DNA of 64,000 nucleotides from an uncultured Prochlorococcus sp. (GTDB lineage: Bacteria > Cyanobacteriota > Cyanobacteriia > PCC-6307 > Cyanobiaceae), in the NCBI GenBank assembly GCA_902564235.1, contig CACFAG010000003.1, forward strand, positions 1 through 64,000, read 5' to 3'. Below, one piece after another: positions 55,092-64,000 of this stretch (position 1 is its first letter; each line of letters opens with the position of its first letter). The notes under the pieces were generated by a model, which saw only the letters and a list, made by a program, of their open reading frames with translations, made no database searches and was not told the DNA's origin. Made by a program: the position numbers and the translations under genes.

Positions 55092-55901
55092 TTACTCAGG
55101 AACAAAATCTTCACCAAGCAACTTCTCAAGATCCTCTACCTCTAAGAGAGGGGTTGCATAATTTACAGATAAATTACTATATGCATCTGATAGTCTTCTT
55201 AAAGCCCAACTTCTCCCACTTTGAGCAAGAGACCCTTTTCTTGCAAAGCCACTTCCATTTGGATCTGAATAAACCTTTAATATAAATTTGTGCAGCGTAG
55301 TACTTCTTCTTATAGTTCCAAGTCCCCTTGTCCCTTCCCAAAAATCTCCCATATAACCAACTCCTTTTTTACTAAAATATATTTTAGATTCATCTCCAAA
55401 TGATCTGTACATTATGAACCCCTCTCTAATTGAATGTTCATAAATTTTCTTTTTCTTACTGCTTAATTTTATGTCACCCATTTCAGGAATATAATTTACT
55501 TCTGTACTTACATTCTTGAAGGAATCTGTAAGATCTTCGAAATAAACTAAAGCTAACCATGACCAAAATCCTACGTTATCCTCAAGATTATTATTTTGAA
55601 TGAATTCATTTAAACTTTTAAAAATATATCTTGATAGTTCAAATCTTGTGGGATGGACATAAGTTAAATTAAGTGAAGGCGCGTTCTTTATTTTTTTCGA
55701 TTCACCAGAATTTATTTTTGGTAGCTCTTTTAATAATTGCAATATTCTTGCATCAATATTTCCAGGTTTAATGTTATAAAGGTTTTTTTGCTCATCTATA
55801 TGTTGCCTGAGTAATCCTATAACTTCCATAAATTTTTCAACCCCATTTTCTGTAAGTTGATGCATTGCTATGGATTCTGGTCTTTTAATTATCTTGTTCA
55901 T
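55092..55901 (-). CDS. Uncharacterised protein, third/last product of the GHKL operon (possibly DUF6339-like)
   Basis: 269-aa ORF; its ATG overlaps the upstream TAA stop (TAATG); convergent with the methyltransferase, 14-bp gap. Confidence 0.7.
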   Translation of the reverse strand: MNKIIKRPESIAMHQLTENGVEKFMEVIGLLRQHIDEQKNLYNIKPGNIDARILQLLKELPKINSGESKKIKNAPSLNLTYVHPTRFELSRYIFKSLNEFIQNNNLEDNVGFWSWLALVYFEDLTDSFKNVSTEVNYIPEMGDIKLSSKKKKIYEHSIREGFIMYRSFGDESKIYFSKKGVGYMGDFWEGTRGLGTIRRSTTLHKFILKVYSDPNGSGFARKGSLAQSGRSWALRRLSDAYSNLSVNYATPLLEVEDLEKLLGEDFVPE

Positions 55902-56725
55902 TAATCTTGATTATTAAAACTCTTAAGTAATTGATTATCAAAATTATATTTTTTTATCCATGCATCACTCAATCTAGCAAGTACGTCTTGGAATTTATCA
56001 TATTCTTCTAATTTATCAAGCGAATCTATGCCTGAAGAACTTATGTCTTTAAAAGCACCAGGAACAAGTTCATTAGCATATTCAATCCAATTCTTAGCCC
56101 ATCCTTTTCTACCTTTATTTAGAAATGCATAAGAAAAAATTTTATCTAAAGCCAAAGGAAAAAAGCTACACATAAAGATAGGATTTGCTTGAATAATTGA
56201 TTCAATATTTTTTCTTGTAATAAACCCTTTTTTTGTTTTTAGTTTTTTATTGATTTTTAGAATTGGGCCAAATCTTGTTATGTCAACTTGGGCTATTCTT
56301 TTTCCTAAATCTTCGCCTTTGACTTCTAATAAGTTTTTTTGTTGAGAATTAGGAACTAATTTAATAGCACTTGTTTCAGCAATTCTTTGTTTAGTGATTG
56401 AATCAAATATAAAAACTTCAAATTTTGCAGAATCGCCTAATTGGTCAAAGCCGTAATTTTTAATATCAAATTTTAATGGGTAATCTACAATTTCATTGAG
56501 ATACAAATAACACAACAGATCATTCGCTGTGTCATAAGCGTAAATTCCTAATTGTAATTTCTCATCATCATATTTTTTTTCTTCTAAAAATTTAAATGAA
56601 GTAAGGCTAATTACTTTTTTATCATTAGAGACTTCCCAACTTATTTTATTTAATGGTATTAATTCTTTCGGGAAAGGATCACTAGAACGTACTCCTTTAG
56701 ATTTGTATTTTGATGCAATTTCCAT
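55901..56725 (-). CDS. Uncharacterised 274-aa protein in the GHKL operon
   Basis: ORF with beta-rich N-terminal half; one base separates its ATG from the upstream stop. Confidence 0.75.
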   Translation of the reverse strand: MEIASKYKSKGVRSSDPFPKELIPLNKISWEVSNDKKVISLTSFKFLEEKKYDDEKLQLGIYAYDTANDLLCYLYLNEIVDYPLKFDIKNYGFDQLGDSAKFEVFIFDSITKQRIAETSAIKLVPNSQQKNLLEVKGEDLGKRIAQVDITRFGPILKINKKLKTKKGFITRKNIESIIQANPIFMCSFFPLALDKIFSYAFLNKGRKGWAKNWIEYANELVPGAFKDISSSGIDSLDKLEEYDKFQDVLARLSDAWIKKYNFDNQLLKSFNNQD

Positions 56726-56726
56726 G

Positions 56727-58694
56727 CTAAATCAAAGTATATCTAGATTTATGGCTATAAGCTTTTTTTATTCCCTTAAGCTCCAAAGTAAATGATGTAT
56801 CTTCCACAAAAATTTCTATAGAAGTTTGTTGCCTACTAGAATTATCAATGCTACAGCCTGAATAAAATGAAATATCAGTTTGATTAAGAAGGTTGAAGTC
56901 AAATTCATCGACTTTTACAAATGCATCAGTATTCCCTCTTTTTTTTATGCCAAATTCTATTTTAATTTTTTTCCCACATATTTCTTCATTATTTATTGAA
57001 TTGATTACTAATTTATCTCCTACTTGATCTTGACTATAAATATGTTTCTTGGAAGGCGGTATATCTATATCTATTTCCGGTGATTCTTTAACTACATCTT
57101 CAACGTGATCATCTTCTTCAATTATCTTTTTTTCCTTTTTCTTTTGTTTGAATTTTAAACTGAAAAATTGACTCAATAAATCTTTGTTTTCATTTTCATC
57201 TTCGGCAAATATTAAATTGATTAAACGGTTAGAAACATTTCTGAATAGTTTTAAAATAAATTTTGCATTTTTAACATCATATTCTGCTTCTCCAGTAAAA
57301 GATTCACTATTAAATACAAGATGAGAAGACTCTTCGAAATTTGAAAGGAGCTTATTTAATTCACTTTTTGTAGATATTACGGCAACCATAATGTCTTTAA
57401 GATATTTGGCTTCTCTAGTGAAAATAGATTTTTTACTTTCATCCCATAAGATCTGATTTTTTCTCATCATCATCCCGCAAGTTGCTAAACCTTTCCTTTC
57501 AGAACGCATTTTTATCGCAACATAAAATTCATCATGTATTGGACCATCTTTATGATCAATTTTTACAGGTACAGTTAATTTTAAGTGAGAACCTTGATTT
57601 AATTTAGTCGCAATTTCTTTTAATGAGTATCCTTTTAAATCAAAATAATCTTCCGAAAAATTAGTTAATTCTCTATCTGGAATATCTAACAATTCCATAT
57701 CGATATTAATGTCACTAAGTCCTGCTCTGGTATTAATTACAAAATCCATCATTTCTTGGTTGACACCTTCAAATATTTCTTCAGAAAAACACTTTTTAGT
57801 TACTTCTCTAATATTATTTTTATTTATATTTGTATCCTCAATTTTTATTTCAAGGTCGCCCTCTGTAATAGGACAAAACCAATTCTTAATTGCAAATGGA
57901 ATCAATTCTTTAATATTAAATGCGTGAAACTCGGGGAATAAGAAATCAGTACCATATTCATCCCTAGGAGATTTAAAAAAATTTTTTAGGCATTTTTCTA
58001 ACGCTGGATCGACAGCTACTTTATTTCTTATTTCATTTTTTACAAAATATTCGTGGGGTTCTCTTAATTTATTTTTTCCATCAATTTTTGAATATCCGTT
58101 TTTCATACATCTACCCATAAATCTTGTTTCTTCATTAGGTTTTGAAATTTTTGATCTTACAAAAACCATCCATAGCTTTGAACATTTCCATGTTGCTAGT
58201 TTCCCTAAATTTCTACCCCCATCTGCATCTCTCCCTTTACTAAGGTTAGGATTCCCAGTCCTAAAAACATATTTATTCCAGTTTGAATGGTCGCTAGTTA
58301 ATATTCCATCTAATCCGTAAGTATTAAAGTCAGAAGCTTTTAGAGCTTTATAAGTGAACTTATAATCATCATTAATATTGCCACACTTAATTAATCTTTT
58401 ATAAATTCTATCGTTTACAAATTTTTGGTAAATCTTTTTTTCTAAAGGACTATTAAAGTGAATTACTTCTAGTTTTAATTGTGCCACTTTAGATGGGCCT
58501 GGAAGCTTAGCGTCCAAAGTATTTTGAACAAGTTCTCTTATAAAAGTTTCAGCTGTAGATTTACCCTCTTTTTCAAAATCTTTTTTCCCGCTTACATCAT
58601 TAATTGTCTTTTCTCCTATTGTTACCTCATCTGAGTCCCATTGGAACTCATCTAAAGAACTTAAATCAAGTTTTAAATCAAATATTTCCTGCAT
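56727..58694 (-). CDS. GHKL-type (MutL/MORC/Hsp90-like) ATPase of a predicted modification/defence operon
   Basis: N-box-like ETFIRELVQNTLDA; G-rich ATP-lid-like DADGGRNLGKLATWKCSKLWMVFVRSK. Confidence 0.75.
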   Translation of the reverse strand: MQEIFDLKLDLSSLDEFQWDSDEVTIGEKTINDVSGKKDFEKEGKSTAETFIRELVQNTLDAKLPGPSKVAQLKLEVIHFNSPLEKKIYQKFVNDRIYKRLIKCGNINDDYKFTYKALKASDFNTYGLDGILTSDHSNWNKYVFRTGNPNLSKGRDADGGRNLGKLATWKCSKLWMVFVRSKISKPNEETRFMGRCMKNGYSKIDGKNKLREPHEYFVKNEIRNKVAVDPALEKCLKNFFKSPRDEYGTDFLFPEFHAFNIKELIPFAIKNWFCPITEGDLEIKIEDTNINKNNIREVTKKCFSEEIFEGVNQEMMDFVINTRAGLSDINIDMELLDIPDRELTNFSEDYFDLKGYSLKEIATKLNQGSHLKLTVPVKIDHKDGPIHDEFYVAIKMRSERKGLATCGMMMRKNQILWDESKKSIFTREAKYLKDIMVAVISTKSELNKLLSNFEESSHLVFNSESFTGEAEYDVKNAKFILKLFRNVSNRLINLIFAEDENENKDLLSQFFSLKFKQKKKEKKIIEEDDHVEDVVKESPEIDIDIPPSKKHIYSQDQVGDKLVINSINNEEICGKKIKIEFGIKKRGNTDAFVKVDEFDFNLLNQTDISFYSGCSIDNSSRQQTSIEIFVEDTSFTLELKGIKKAYSHKSRYTLI

Positions 58695-58697
58695 AAT

Positions 58698-58940
58698 TTA
58701 CTCTTTTAATTCGAAATGATTATTCTTTTTATTTTGCGAATCAAATTTTCTGCATACATCATTAACTTTCTCTCGTAATGCTTTTTTTATCTGATCTGAT
58801 TGTGATTTGCTGTATGTATAGTTACTTTTGTTACCAAGATTTCCAACAAGTTCCAAAGCTTTTAAAGCCTTGGGAACCCTTTTGTTGGCAAGTTCAATAA
58901 AATGTTCTGAATTATTTTTTGGAGTCAATTTTGAAGTCAT
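58698..58940 (-). CDS. Small hypothetical protein A (80 aa), paralogous to the next one
   Basis: FIELANKRVPKALKALELVGNLGNKSNYTYSKSQSDQIKKALREKVNDVCRKF; 3 bp before the ATPase gene. Confidence 0.7.
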   Translation of the reverse strand: MTSKLTPKNNSEHFIELANKRVPKALKALELVGNLGNKSNYTYSKSQSDQIKKALREKVNDVCRKFDSQNKKNNHFELKE

Positions 58941-58956
58941 TATTTACAATTATTGC

Positions 58957-58971
58957 ACGCTATTTAAGCGT
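58957..58971. promoter_or_regulatory. Candidate operator (inverted repeat) upstream of small protein A
   Basis: ACGCT-attta-AGCGT perfect 5-bp arms, 17 bp upstream of the start codon. Confidence 0.4.
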
Positions 58972-58983
58972 ACATATTTAATT

Positions 58984-59235
58984 TTAGGCTTTTAAAATAA
59001 AAGTCTTAGAATCATTATTTGTCCTAGGACGAAATCCAGAAAGAGTTTTATCCAATTCTTTTGTAAGAAATCTCTTAATTTCTACAACGTCTTTTTCAGA
59101 ATAGTCTTGTTTCCTTGAAGATAATCTTGATAAGTTTTCAAGTGATTTGGTTACTTTTTCAATTCGCTGATTAGCTAATCTGCAGAAAGCTTCTCTGCTG
59201 GACTCCGTAATTTGCGCTGCATTAGTTTCCGTCAT
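58984..59235 (-). CDS. Small hypothetical protein B (83 aa from MTETNAAQ), paralogous to protein A
   Basis: FCRLANQRIEKVTKSLENLSRLSSRKQDYSEKDVVEIKRFLTKELDKTLSGF; the ORF track extends to 59286, but the internal Met is the more plausible start. Confidence 0.65.
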   Translation of the reverse strand: MTETNAAQITESSREAFCRLANQRIEKVTKSLENLSRLSSRKQDYSEKDVVEIKRFLTKELDKTLSGFRPRTNNDSKTFILKA

Positions 59236-59262
59236 AATTATATTTAAAAGTATTATTACTAT

Positions 59263-59281
59263 ATACATTAGATAGATGTAT
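59263..59281. promoter_or_regulatory. Candidate operator/promoter inverted repeat
   Basis: ATACAT-tagatag-ATGTAT upstream of small protein B, in the divergent region with the 59366 gene. Confidence 0.35.
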
Positions 59282-59365
59282 GTCAAGAATTACATATATA
59301 GGCGTACATTTGTAATATGAACGTATATAATTTCCTTGGAAGAACTTAATTAAATTAACTCACAA

Positions 59366-59752
59366 ATGACCGATCTAGATAAATTTGAAGGGATGAATCC
59401 TCCAGAGTTTGATTTAATCTCAAGAAAAATTCATGATTTACTTAGGGATCATGCTCGATTTATAGAATTAGTAAATTCACTGTCTGGATTTTTACCTGAA
59501 TATGAATTGCTCATGGAATATCTAAAGGAAAATAATATTGTTTTTCAAAAAGATGATATCGATGAAAAAATATCTCCAGAGATACTTACGCTGGAAAGTA
59601 ATCCTGTTCTCATGAGGAGAATATTGGAACGGATATCTGAACAATTTTATTTAAGTATGAGAGGTCTTGAAAAACTTGATGAAGCATTATCTCACTCAAG
59701 GAATCTTTTTGAAAAAAAATTTTTTTTGGAGAGGAATTTCCACAACTCATAA
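59366..59752 (+). CDS. Hypothetical protein (128 aa), divergent from the GHKL operon
   Basis: ORF MTDLDKFEGMNPPEFDLISRKIHDLLRDHARFIELVNSLSGFLPEYELLMEYLKENN... Confidence 0.65.
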   Translation: MTDLDKFEGMNPPEFDLISRKIHDLLRDHARFIELVNSLSGFLPEYELLMEYLKENNIVFQKDDIDEKISPEILTLESNPVLMRRILERISEQFYLSMRGLEKLDEALSHSRNLFEKKFFLERNFHNS

Positions 59753-59840
59753 AATTAGATAAAAAAATTAATTACAAATTTCCATACGGGTTTTATACGA
59801 ACCATTACTTGCAATATCCCCCCTATGAGAGACTGTGGAT

Positions 59841-60831
59841 TTATATGGAAAGTTGAAAATGGCTGTAGCGCATTAGCATTTTTATATCTCTGTGACCACT
59901 GCATGCACTTATCTCCAAAGCATTCATTCCTGAACTCCACATTCTGCTTATTGCAATATGCCTTAGATCATGAAATCTGAGAGTTTCAAGACCGGCCCTT
60001 TTTCTGGCTTTATCAAATCCATGCCTGGCAGCACCTTTTGTCAGATCAATAATTTTTCCATGCCTTTCCGATAATTCTTCCAGAATCTTTTTGGCTTTAC
60101 CCGGAAGAGGAATAAGTCTCGGTGCTGAATAATTATTTGTGGCGGCACAATTCTTTCTATATATAAAGTAATTTTTTATTCAGATTTATATTCCTCCAGG
60201 TCAGGCTCAAAAGTTCGGAACGGCGAAAGCCTGTTGCCAGTGCAAGCTTTGTGAGTCTCAGATGATTTTTATTGGACATCTGAGACAGTTCAAATAGGAG
60301 TCTTTTCTCGTCTTGATCAGTGAAAAATGGAGCTCTTGCATCTCCGGTCCCTCTCACTCTCAGATACCTTGCGGGGTTATCTTTTATTTCTGCTCCTCTT
60401 TCATCCCTTGCCCAGTCGATCAGTACTCTCAATATCCTCAGTTCTCTCATAACTGTATTTGGTTTCACTTTCAGTAATCGTTCATCTCGCCATACTGCAA
60501 AGTGCTTTATCTGCAGGTCTTTCAGACAAATATCCCCAAGCCAGCTTTCTGCAGTCACTCTGAGAGGATATTTTTCATTTTCCGCACTTCGGTGCAGCAT
60601 CAGCGGACCATTTATATAGTCATTGATTGCCTCTCCCAGGGTGATGGGGATATCACGGAACCCCTTTTTTGTTCTTTCTTCAACTGCATCTGCCCATGAT
60701 TGGGCCAGATCTCTGGAAAGAAAAGTTCTTGACCTCGGGCCTACATGATTCTTCCTTCTTATAAGGACCTGCCAGCCGCTGCCGCTTCTTCTGATTGTTG
60801 CCATTTCGGTGTCATCAATTGTGTGATGCAC
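59841..60831 (-). pseudogene. Tyrosine recombinase/integrase split by a frameshift near 60157-60165
   Basis: N-part (60157..60831) contains ATGFRRSELLSLTW; the shifted frame downstream reads NCAATNNYSAPRLIPLPGKAKKILEELSERHGKIIDLTKGAARHGFDKARKRAGLETLRFHDLRHIAISRMWSSGMNALEISACSGHRDIKMLMRYSHFQLSI-stop (HxxR, GH, Tyr). Confidence 0.85.
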
Positions 60832-60858
60832 CTCCAGATATCTGCCTTTAAAACAGAA

Positions 60859-60886
60859 AAGTGGACCCGAAAACGGACGTCCACTT
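60859..60886. repeat. Strong hairpin between the integrase start and the tRNA-Thr 3' end
   Basis: AAGTGGAC-CCG-AAAA-CGG-(AC)-GTCCACTT. Confidence 0.75.
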
Positions 60887-60944
60887 CTGAATAATTTCTT
60901 TGTGCGATAGTGGCAATCTCAATGATACCAAGCTATCCCGCGAG

Positions 60945-61016
<72 letters not shown>

Positions 61017-61026
61017 AATTTTAAAG

Positions 61027-61108
61027 TGGGCCGGGTTGGATTTGAACCAACGTAGGCAGAGCCAGCGGATTTACAGTCCGCCCCCTTTAACCACTCGGGC
61101 ACCGACCC
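61027..61108 (-). tRNA. tRNA-Tyr (GTA)
   Basis: Reverse complement GGGTCGGTGCCCGAGTGGTTAAAGGGGGCGGACTGTAAATCCGCTGGC...; class II tRNA, anticodon GTA. Confidence 0.96.
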
Positions 61109-61144
61109 CCACCATTTGAACTTATCAGTTAATGGACACTTTGT

Positions 61145-61651
61145 GTGAAATTGTTTTGGTTTTTTTGTTTCTTTCTAGATAGCATTTGTAAAGAAAAGAC
61201 TTTATTGATGATGAATATTTTATTGATAAATGGACCAAATCTTAATCTTTTGGGCACTAGAGAACCTGAAATATATGGTAATAAAACATTGAGTGATATA
61301 GAAAAAGATTTAACTAAAGTTGCTAAAGAAAAAAGTATTAATCTTGAATGTTTTCAAAGTAATCACGAAGGAGAAATAGTAGATAAAATTCAGGAGTCTG
61401 TAAAAAGTATCCAAGGCATTCTTATAAATGCTGGTGCTTTTACTCATACCTCGATTTCTATTCGTGATGCTTTAATTGGATCGAAAATTCCTTTTGTAGA
61501 GTTACATATTTCAAATATTTTCAGTAGAGAAGATTTTCGTAAAGAATCTTTTCTTACAGATAAAGCTATAGGAATTATTAGTGGATTCGGCATATCGAGT
61601 TATTCCTTAGCTCTTCAAGGAATCATTGGATATTTGAGTTTTAAAGATTAA
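61145..61651 (+). CDS. aroQ: 3-dehydroquinate dehydratase type II (true start probably the internal [10 protein letters not shown])
   Basis: [20 protein letters not shown]...[13 protein letters not shown]...[17 protein letters not shown]...VELHISN. Confidence 0.96.
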   Translation: MKLFWFFCFFLDSICKEKTLLMMNILLINGPNLNLLGTREPEIYGNKTLSDIEKDLTKVAKEKSINLECFQSNHEGEIVDKIQESVKSIQGILINAGAFTHTSISIRDALIGSKIPFVELHISNIFSREDFRKESFLTDKAIGIISGFGISSYSLALQGIIGYLSFKD

Positions 61652-62260
61652 ATGCTAATCGATTTTAAAAGGCCCACCTCTCATATTAAATATTTGTCGT
61701 CATTTACCTCAGATGAGTGGATCAAACTCGCATTATCTAATCCAATAGATATTCTTATTGACCATGCTCATTGTGAAAGAAAAGCAGCAGGAGTAGCTAT
61801 TCAATTGATGTTTAGATATCCATCAGAGCCAGATCTAGCAGAAGTTTTAAGTCCAATAGCGAGAGAGGAATTAGGGCATTTTGAAAAAATACTTTATTTT
61901 TTAAAGGATCTTGGACATTCTCTTGAGTCCTTAAAACCGCCTCCATATGGAGCTGAATTGTCCAAGAATATAAGAAAGGAAGAGCCCAATAGAATGCTTG
62001 ATAGTTTTTTAATAGCAGGACTTATTGAAGCAAGAAGTCATGAAAGATTAAGCTTGCTTGCGCTGAATTATGAAGATAAATCGTTTAAATCACTTTATGA
62101 GTCTCTGTTAGAGAGTGAGGCAAGACATTTTGGAGTTTACTGGAAACTAGCGCAAACTAAATTTTCTAAAAATCAAACTTTCAAAAGGTTAGAGGAATTG
62201 TCTGAAATTGAGTCAGCAATACTGGCTGAAACTTTTATATTGCCAAGAGTACATAGCTAA
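61652..62260 (+). CDS. miaE: tRNA-(ms2io6A)-hydroxylase-like di-iron protein
   Basis: DILIDHAHCERKAAGVAIQLMFRYP...REELGHFEKIL...EARSHERLSLLA...SEARHFGVYW. Confidence 0.9.
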   Translation: MLIDFKRPTSHIKYLSSFTSDEWIKLALSNPIDILIDHAHCERKAAGVAIQLMFRYPSEPDLAEVLSPIAREELGHFEKILYFLKDLGHSLESLKPPPYGAELSKNIRKEEPNRMLDSFLIAGLIEARSHERLSLLALNYEDKSFKSLYESLLESEARHFGVYWKLAQTKFSKNQTFKRLEELSEIESAILAETFILPRVHS

Positions 62261-62277
62261 AGTTAATAAAATAAAAA

Positions 62278-63032
62278 TGATAATAAAAAAGTTCTTAAGT
62301 TTACTTAATCCAGATAAAACTGATTTGCCAACATTCACCATCGTCGGTGTAGGCCCTGGAGATCCATCGCTTTTAACAATTGCTGCTGTGGATGCAATAC
62401 GAAAAGCGAAAGTTATAGTTTTTCCAATTTCAGATGATAATAAAAAGAGTTTCGCTGCAGAAATAGTCAAGAAGTACACCAAATTTAAAAAAAATATCCC
62501 TATCATCTTTCCAATGGCTAGGAAGGATTTTGATCCAGATGAAATATGGTCTAATGCTGTAGAAAAAATTGTGAAATTTATAAAAAATGGAGAATCAGTT
62601 GTTTTACTTTGTCTTGGAGATACTTCCCTATTTGCAAGTTCCTCTAATATTTTGAGGTTAATAAAAAATAATCATGCTGAAATTATTACCAAAACCATAC
62701 CTGGTATTTCCTCTATTTCAGCAGCAGCAGCTTTGAATGATTTTGATTTGGTAAAAAAAGGCGAGACCTTGATCATCAAAGAATGTCCTTCTTCAGAATC
62801 TGAATTAACAGCCCTAATTAGAGAAAGTAAGTCAAATAAAACGGTATTGGCCATTATGAAAGTTGGCAAAAGATGGAATTTAGTCAGGGAAATTTTAAAA
62901 AAAGAGGATATCATCAATACATCACTAATAGCTTTAAGTGTTGGGATGCCTGACCAAATTATTCAATATGCATCACAATATAAAGAGGAATTTATGCCTT
63001 ATTTTTCTTTGATTTTGATAAGGTTCGATTAA
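62278..63032 (+). CDS. cobI: Precorrin-2 C20-methyltransferase
   Basis: TFTIVGVGPGDPSLLTIAAVDAIRKAKVIVFP; LCLGDTSLFASSSNI; PGISSISAAAA. Confidence 0.9.
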
Positions 63033-63517
63033 TGTATAAAAAAGAAAAATTAGTTGAAAATCAATTTACGTGGCCAATATGTAAGGATCTATTATTTCTT
63101 GTTCTTGAAGATAAGGTTAGTGATGTTTTTGTTTGTGAATTAGTTTGGGAAAGACTTTTTTATACTAGAGAAACAATCTTAAATGATTGGTCCTTTAGCG
63201 CATTAACTCCTTCTTATTGGTCAGAAAAATTTGAAAAAGCTCCGCAAATCATTTCAGAGCGACCAGCCTCAGTACATTTGACTCGATCCATTCCAAAAGA
63301 GTATAAACAGGGATTGAAAAATTTTCTTAATTTTAAAGGCTATAAGATTAATGAACTCTATCCAAGAAGAACTAGAAGAGCGACGGCAGTAAATTGGTTG
63401 ATTTATTGGGCGATTGAAAATGATTGTTTTTCAAAAGATAGTGGATTAATGCCAAGTCCTAGTTCACCCCCTGTTAATCCAGTTAAAGGACATTTTGGCG
63501 ATCCAGAAATTAAATAA
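63032..63517 (+). CDS. Conserved cyanobacterial protein (DUF1823-like)
   Basis: ERLFYTRETILNDWSFSALTPSYWSEKFEKAPQIISERPASVHLTRSIPKEYKQGLKNFLNFKGYKI; family recalled. Confidence 0.65.
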   Translation: MYKKEKLVENQFTWPICKDLLFLVLEDKVSDVFVCELVWERLFYTRETILNDWSFSALTPSYWSEKFEKAPQIISERPASVHLTRSIPKEYKQGLKNFLNFKGYKINELYPRRTRRATAVNWLIYWAIENDCFSKDSGLMPSPSSPPVNPVKGHFGDPEIK

Positions 63518-63591
63518 GTTTTTTTGAAAAAGGTAAATGATTCTATTAAAGTTATAGTTGTAATGGATACTATTTTCTTTGGAGAGAAGAA

Positions 63592-64000
63592 TTGAATCTT
63601 CCTACAATAGCAATTATCGGAAGACCGAACGTTGGGAAATCTACCTTAGTTAATCGTCTTTGCCAAAGTAATGATGCAATAGTATTTGATAAGCCTGGTG
63701 TTACGAGAGATAGAACTTATCAAAATGCTTCATGGGGAGGCAAGGAATTTCAAATAGTTGATACTGGAGGTTTGGTTTTTGATGACGATAGTGAATTTCT
63801 CCCAGAGATAAGGACACAAGTCTTCTTGGCTCTAGAAGAGGCTTCACTTGCGTTACTGGTGGTAGATGGAAATCAAGGCGTTACTGATGGTGATTTATCA
63901 ATAGCAAAATGGTTAAGAAACTCAAGCTGCAGAACAATTGTTGCTGTTAATAAATGCGAATCGACTACTTTAGGAATATCCCTAGCTTCAGAGTTCTGGA
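63592..64000 (+). CDS. der: GTPase Der (EngA), 5' part; runs off the right edge; TTG start
   Basis: [60 protein letters not shown]. Confidence 0.95.
   Translation, partial: MNLPTIAIIGRPNVGKSTLVNRLCQSNDAIVFDKPGVTRDRTYQNASWGGKEFQIVDTGGLVFDDDSEFLPEIRTQVFLALEEASLALLVVDGNQGVTDGDLSIAKWLRNSSCRTIVAVNKCESTTLGISLASEFW

Noticed and set aside
55070-55285. 71-aa + ORF after dcm
   Set aside because: Antisense to the 269-aa operon gene; low-complexity composition.
59755-59940. 61-aa minus ORF
   Set aside because: Alternate frame of the integrase C-terminal segment, which reads in another frame with clear recombinase motifs.

Overview
This is an AT-rich (by eye, low GC) genome segment that reads as a high-light-clade Prochlorococcus chromosome. 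The call rests on psbB/psbT/psbM/psaE/petB/petD, the short intergenic spacers and the many tiny cyanobacterial ORFs. About 1-51 kb is mostly ordinary core genome: metK, rpsA, nrdR, photosystem genes, prmC, minCDE, petBD, a complete rRNA operon (16S, tRNA-Ile, tRNA-Ala, 23S, 5S), mutM, psaE, a carotenoid isomerase-like oxidoreductase, tatA, a PrxQ-type peroxiredoxin, a photolyase, tenA and thiD. About 51.9-60.95 kb looks like an accessory island that abuts the 3' end of a minus-strand tRNA-Thr(GGT). It carries a frameshifted tyrosine recombinase and a compact DNA-modification/defence-like module. On the + strand this module has vsr and a C5-cytosine methyltransferase. Convergent to these, on the - strand, is an operon of an 80-aa protein, a 655-aa GHKL-type ATPase, and two uncharacterised proteins of 274 and 269 aa. 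The methyltransferase N-terminus (motif I) can only be reached from a start codon by a -1 frameshift at an in-phase A_AAA_AAA heptamer next to a stop codon. A 59-bp interrupted palindrome lies upstream of vsr. After the island the core resumes: tRNA-Tyr, aroQ, miaE, cobI, a DUF1823-like gene and the start of der. All calls are from reading sequence and the supplied translations; no database search was run.
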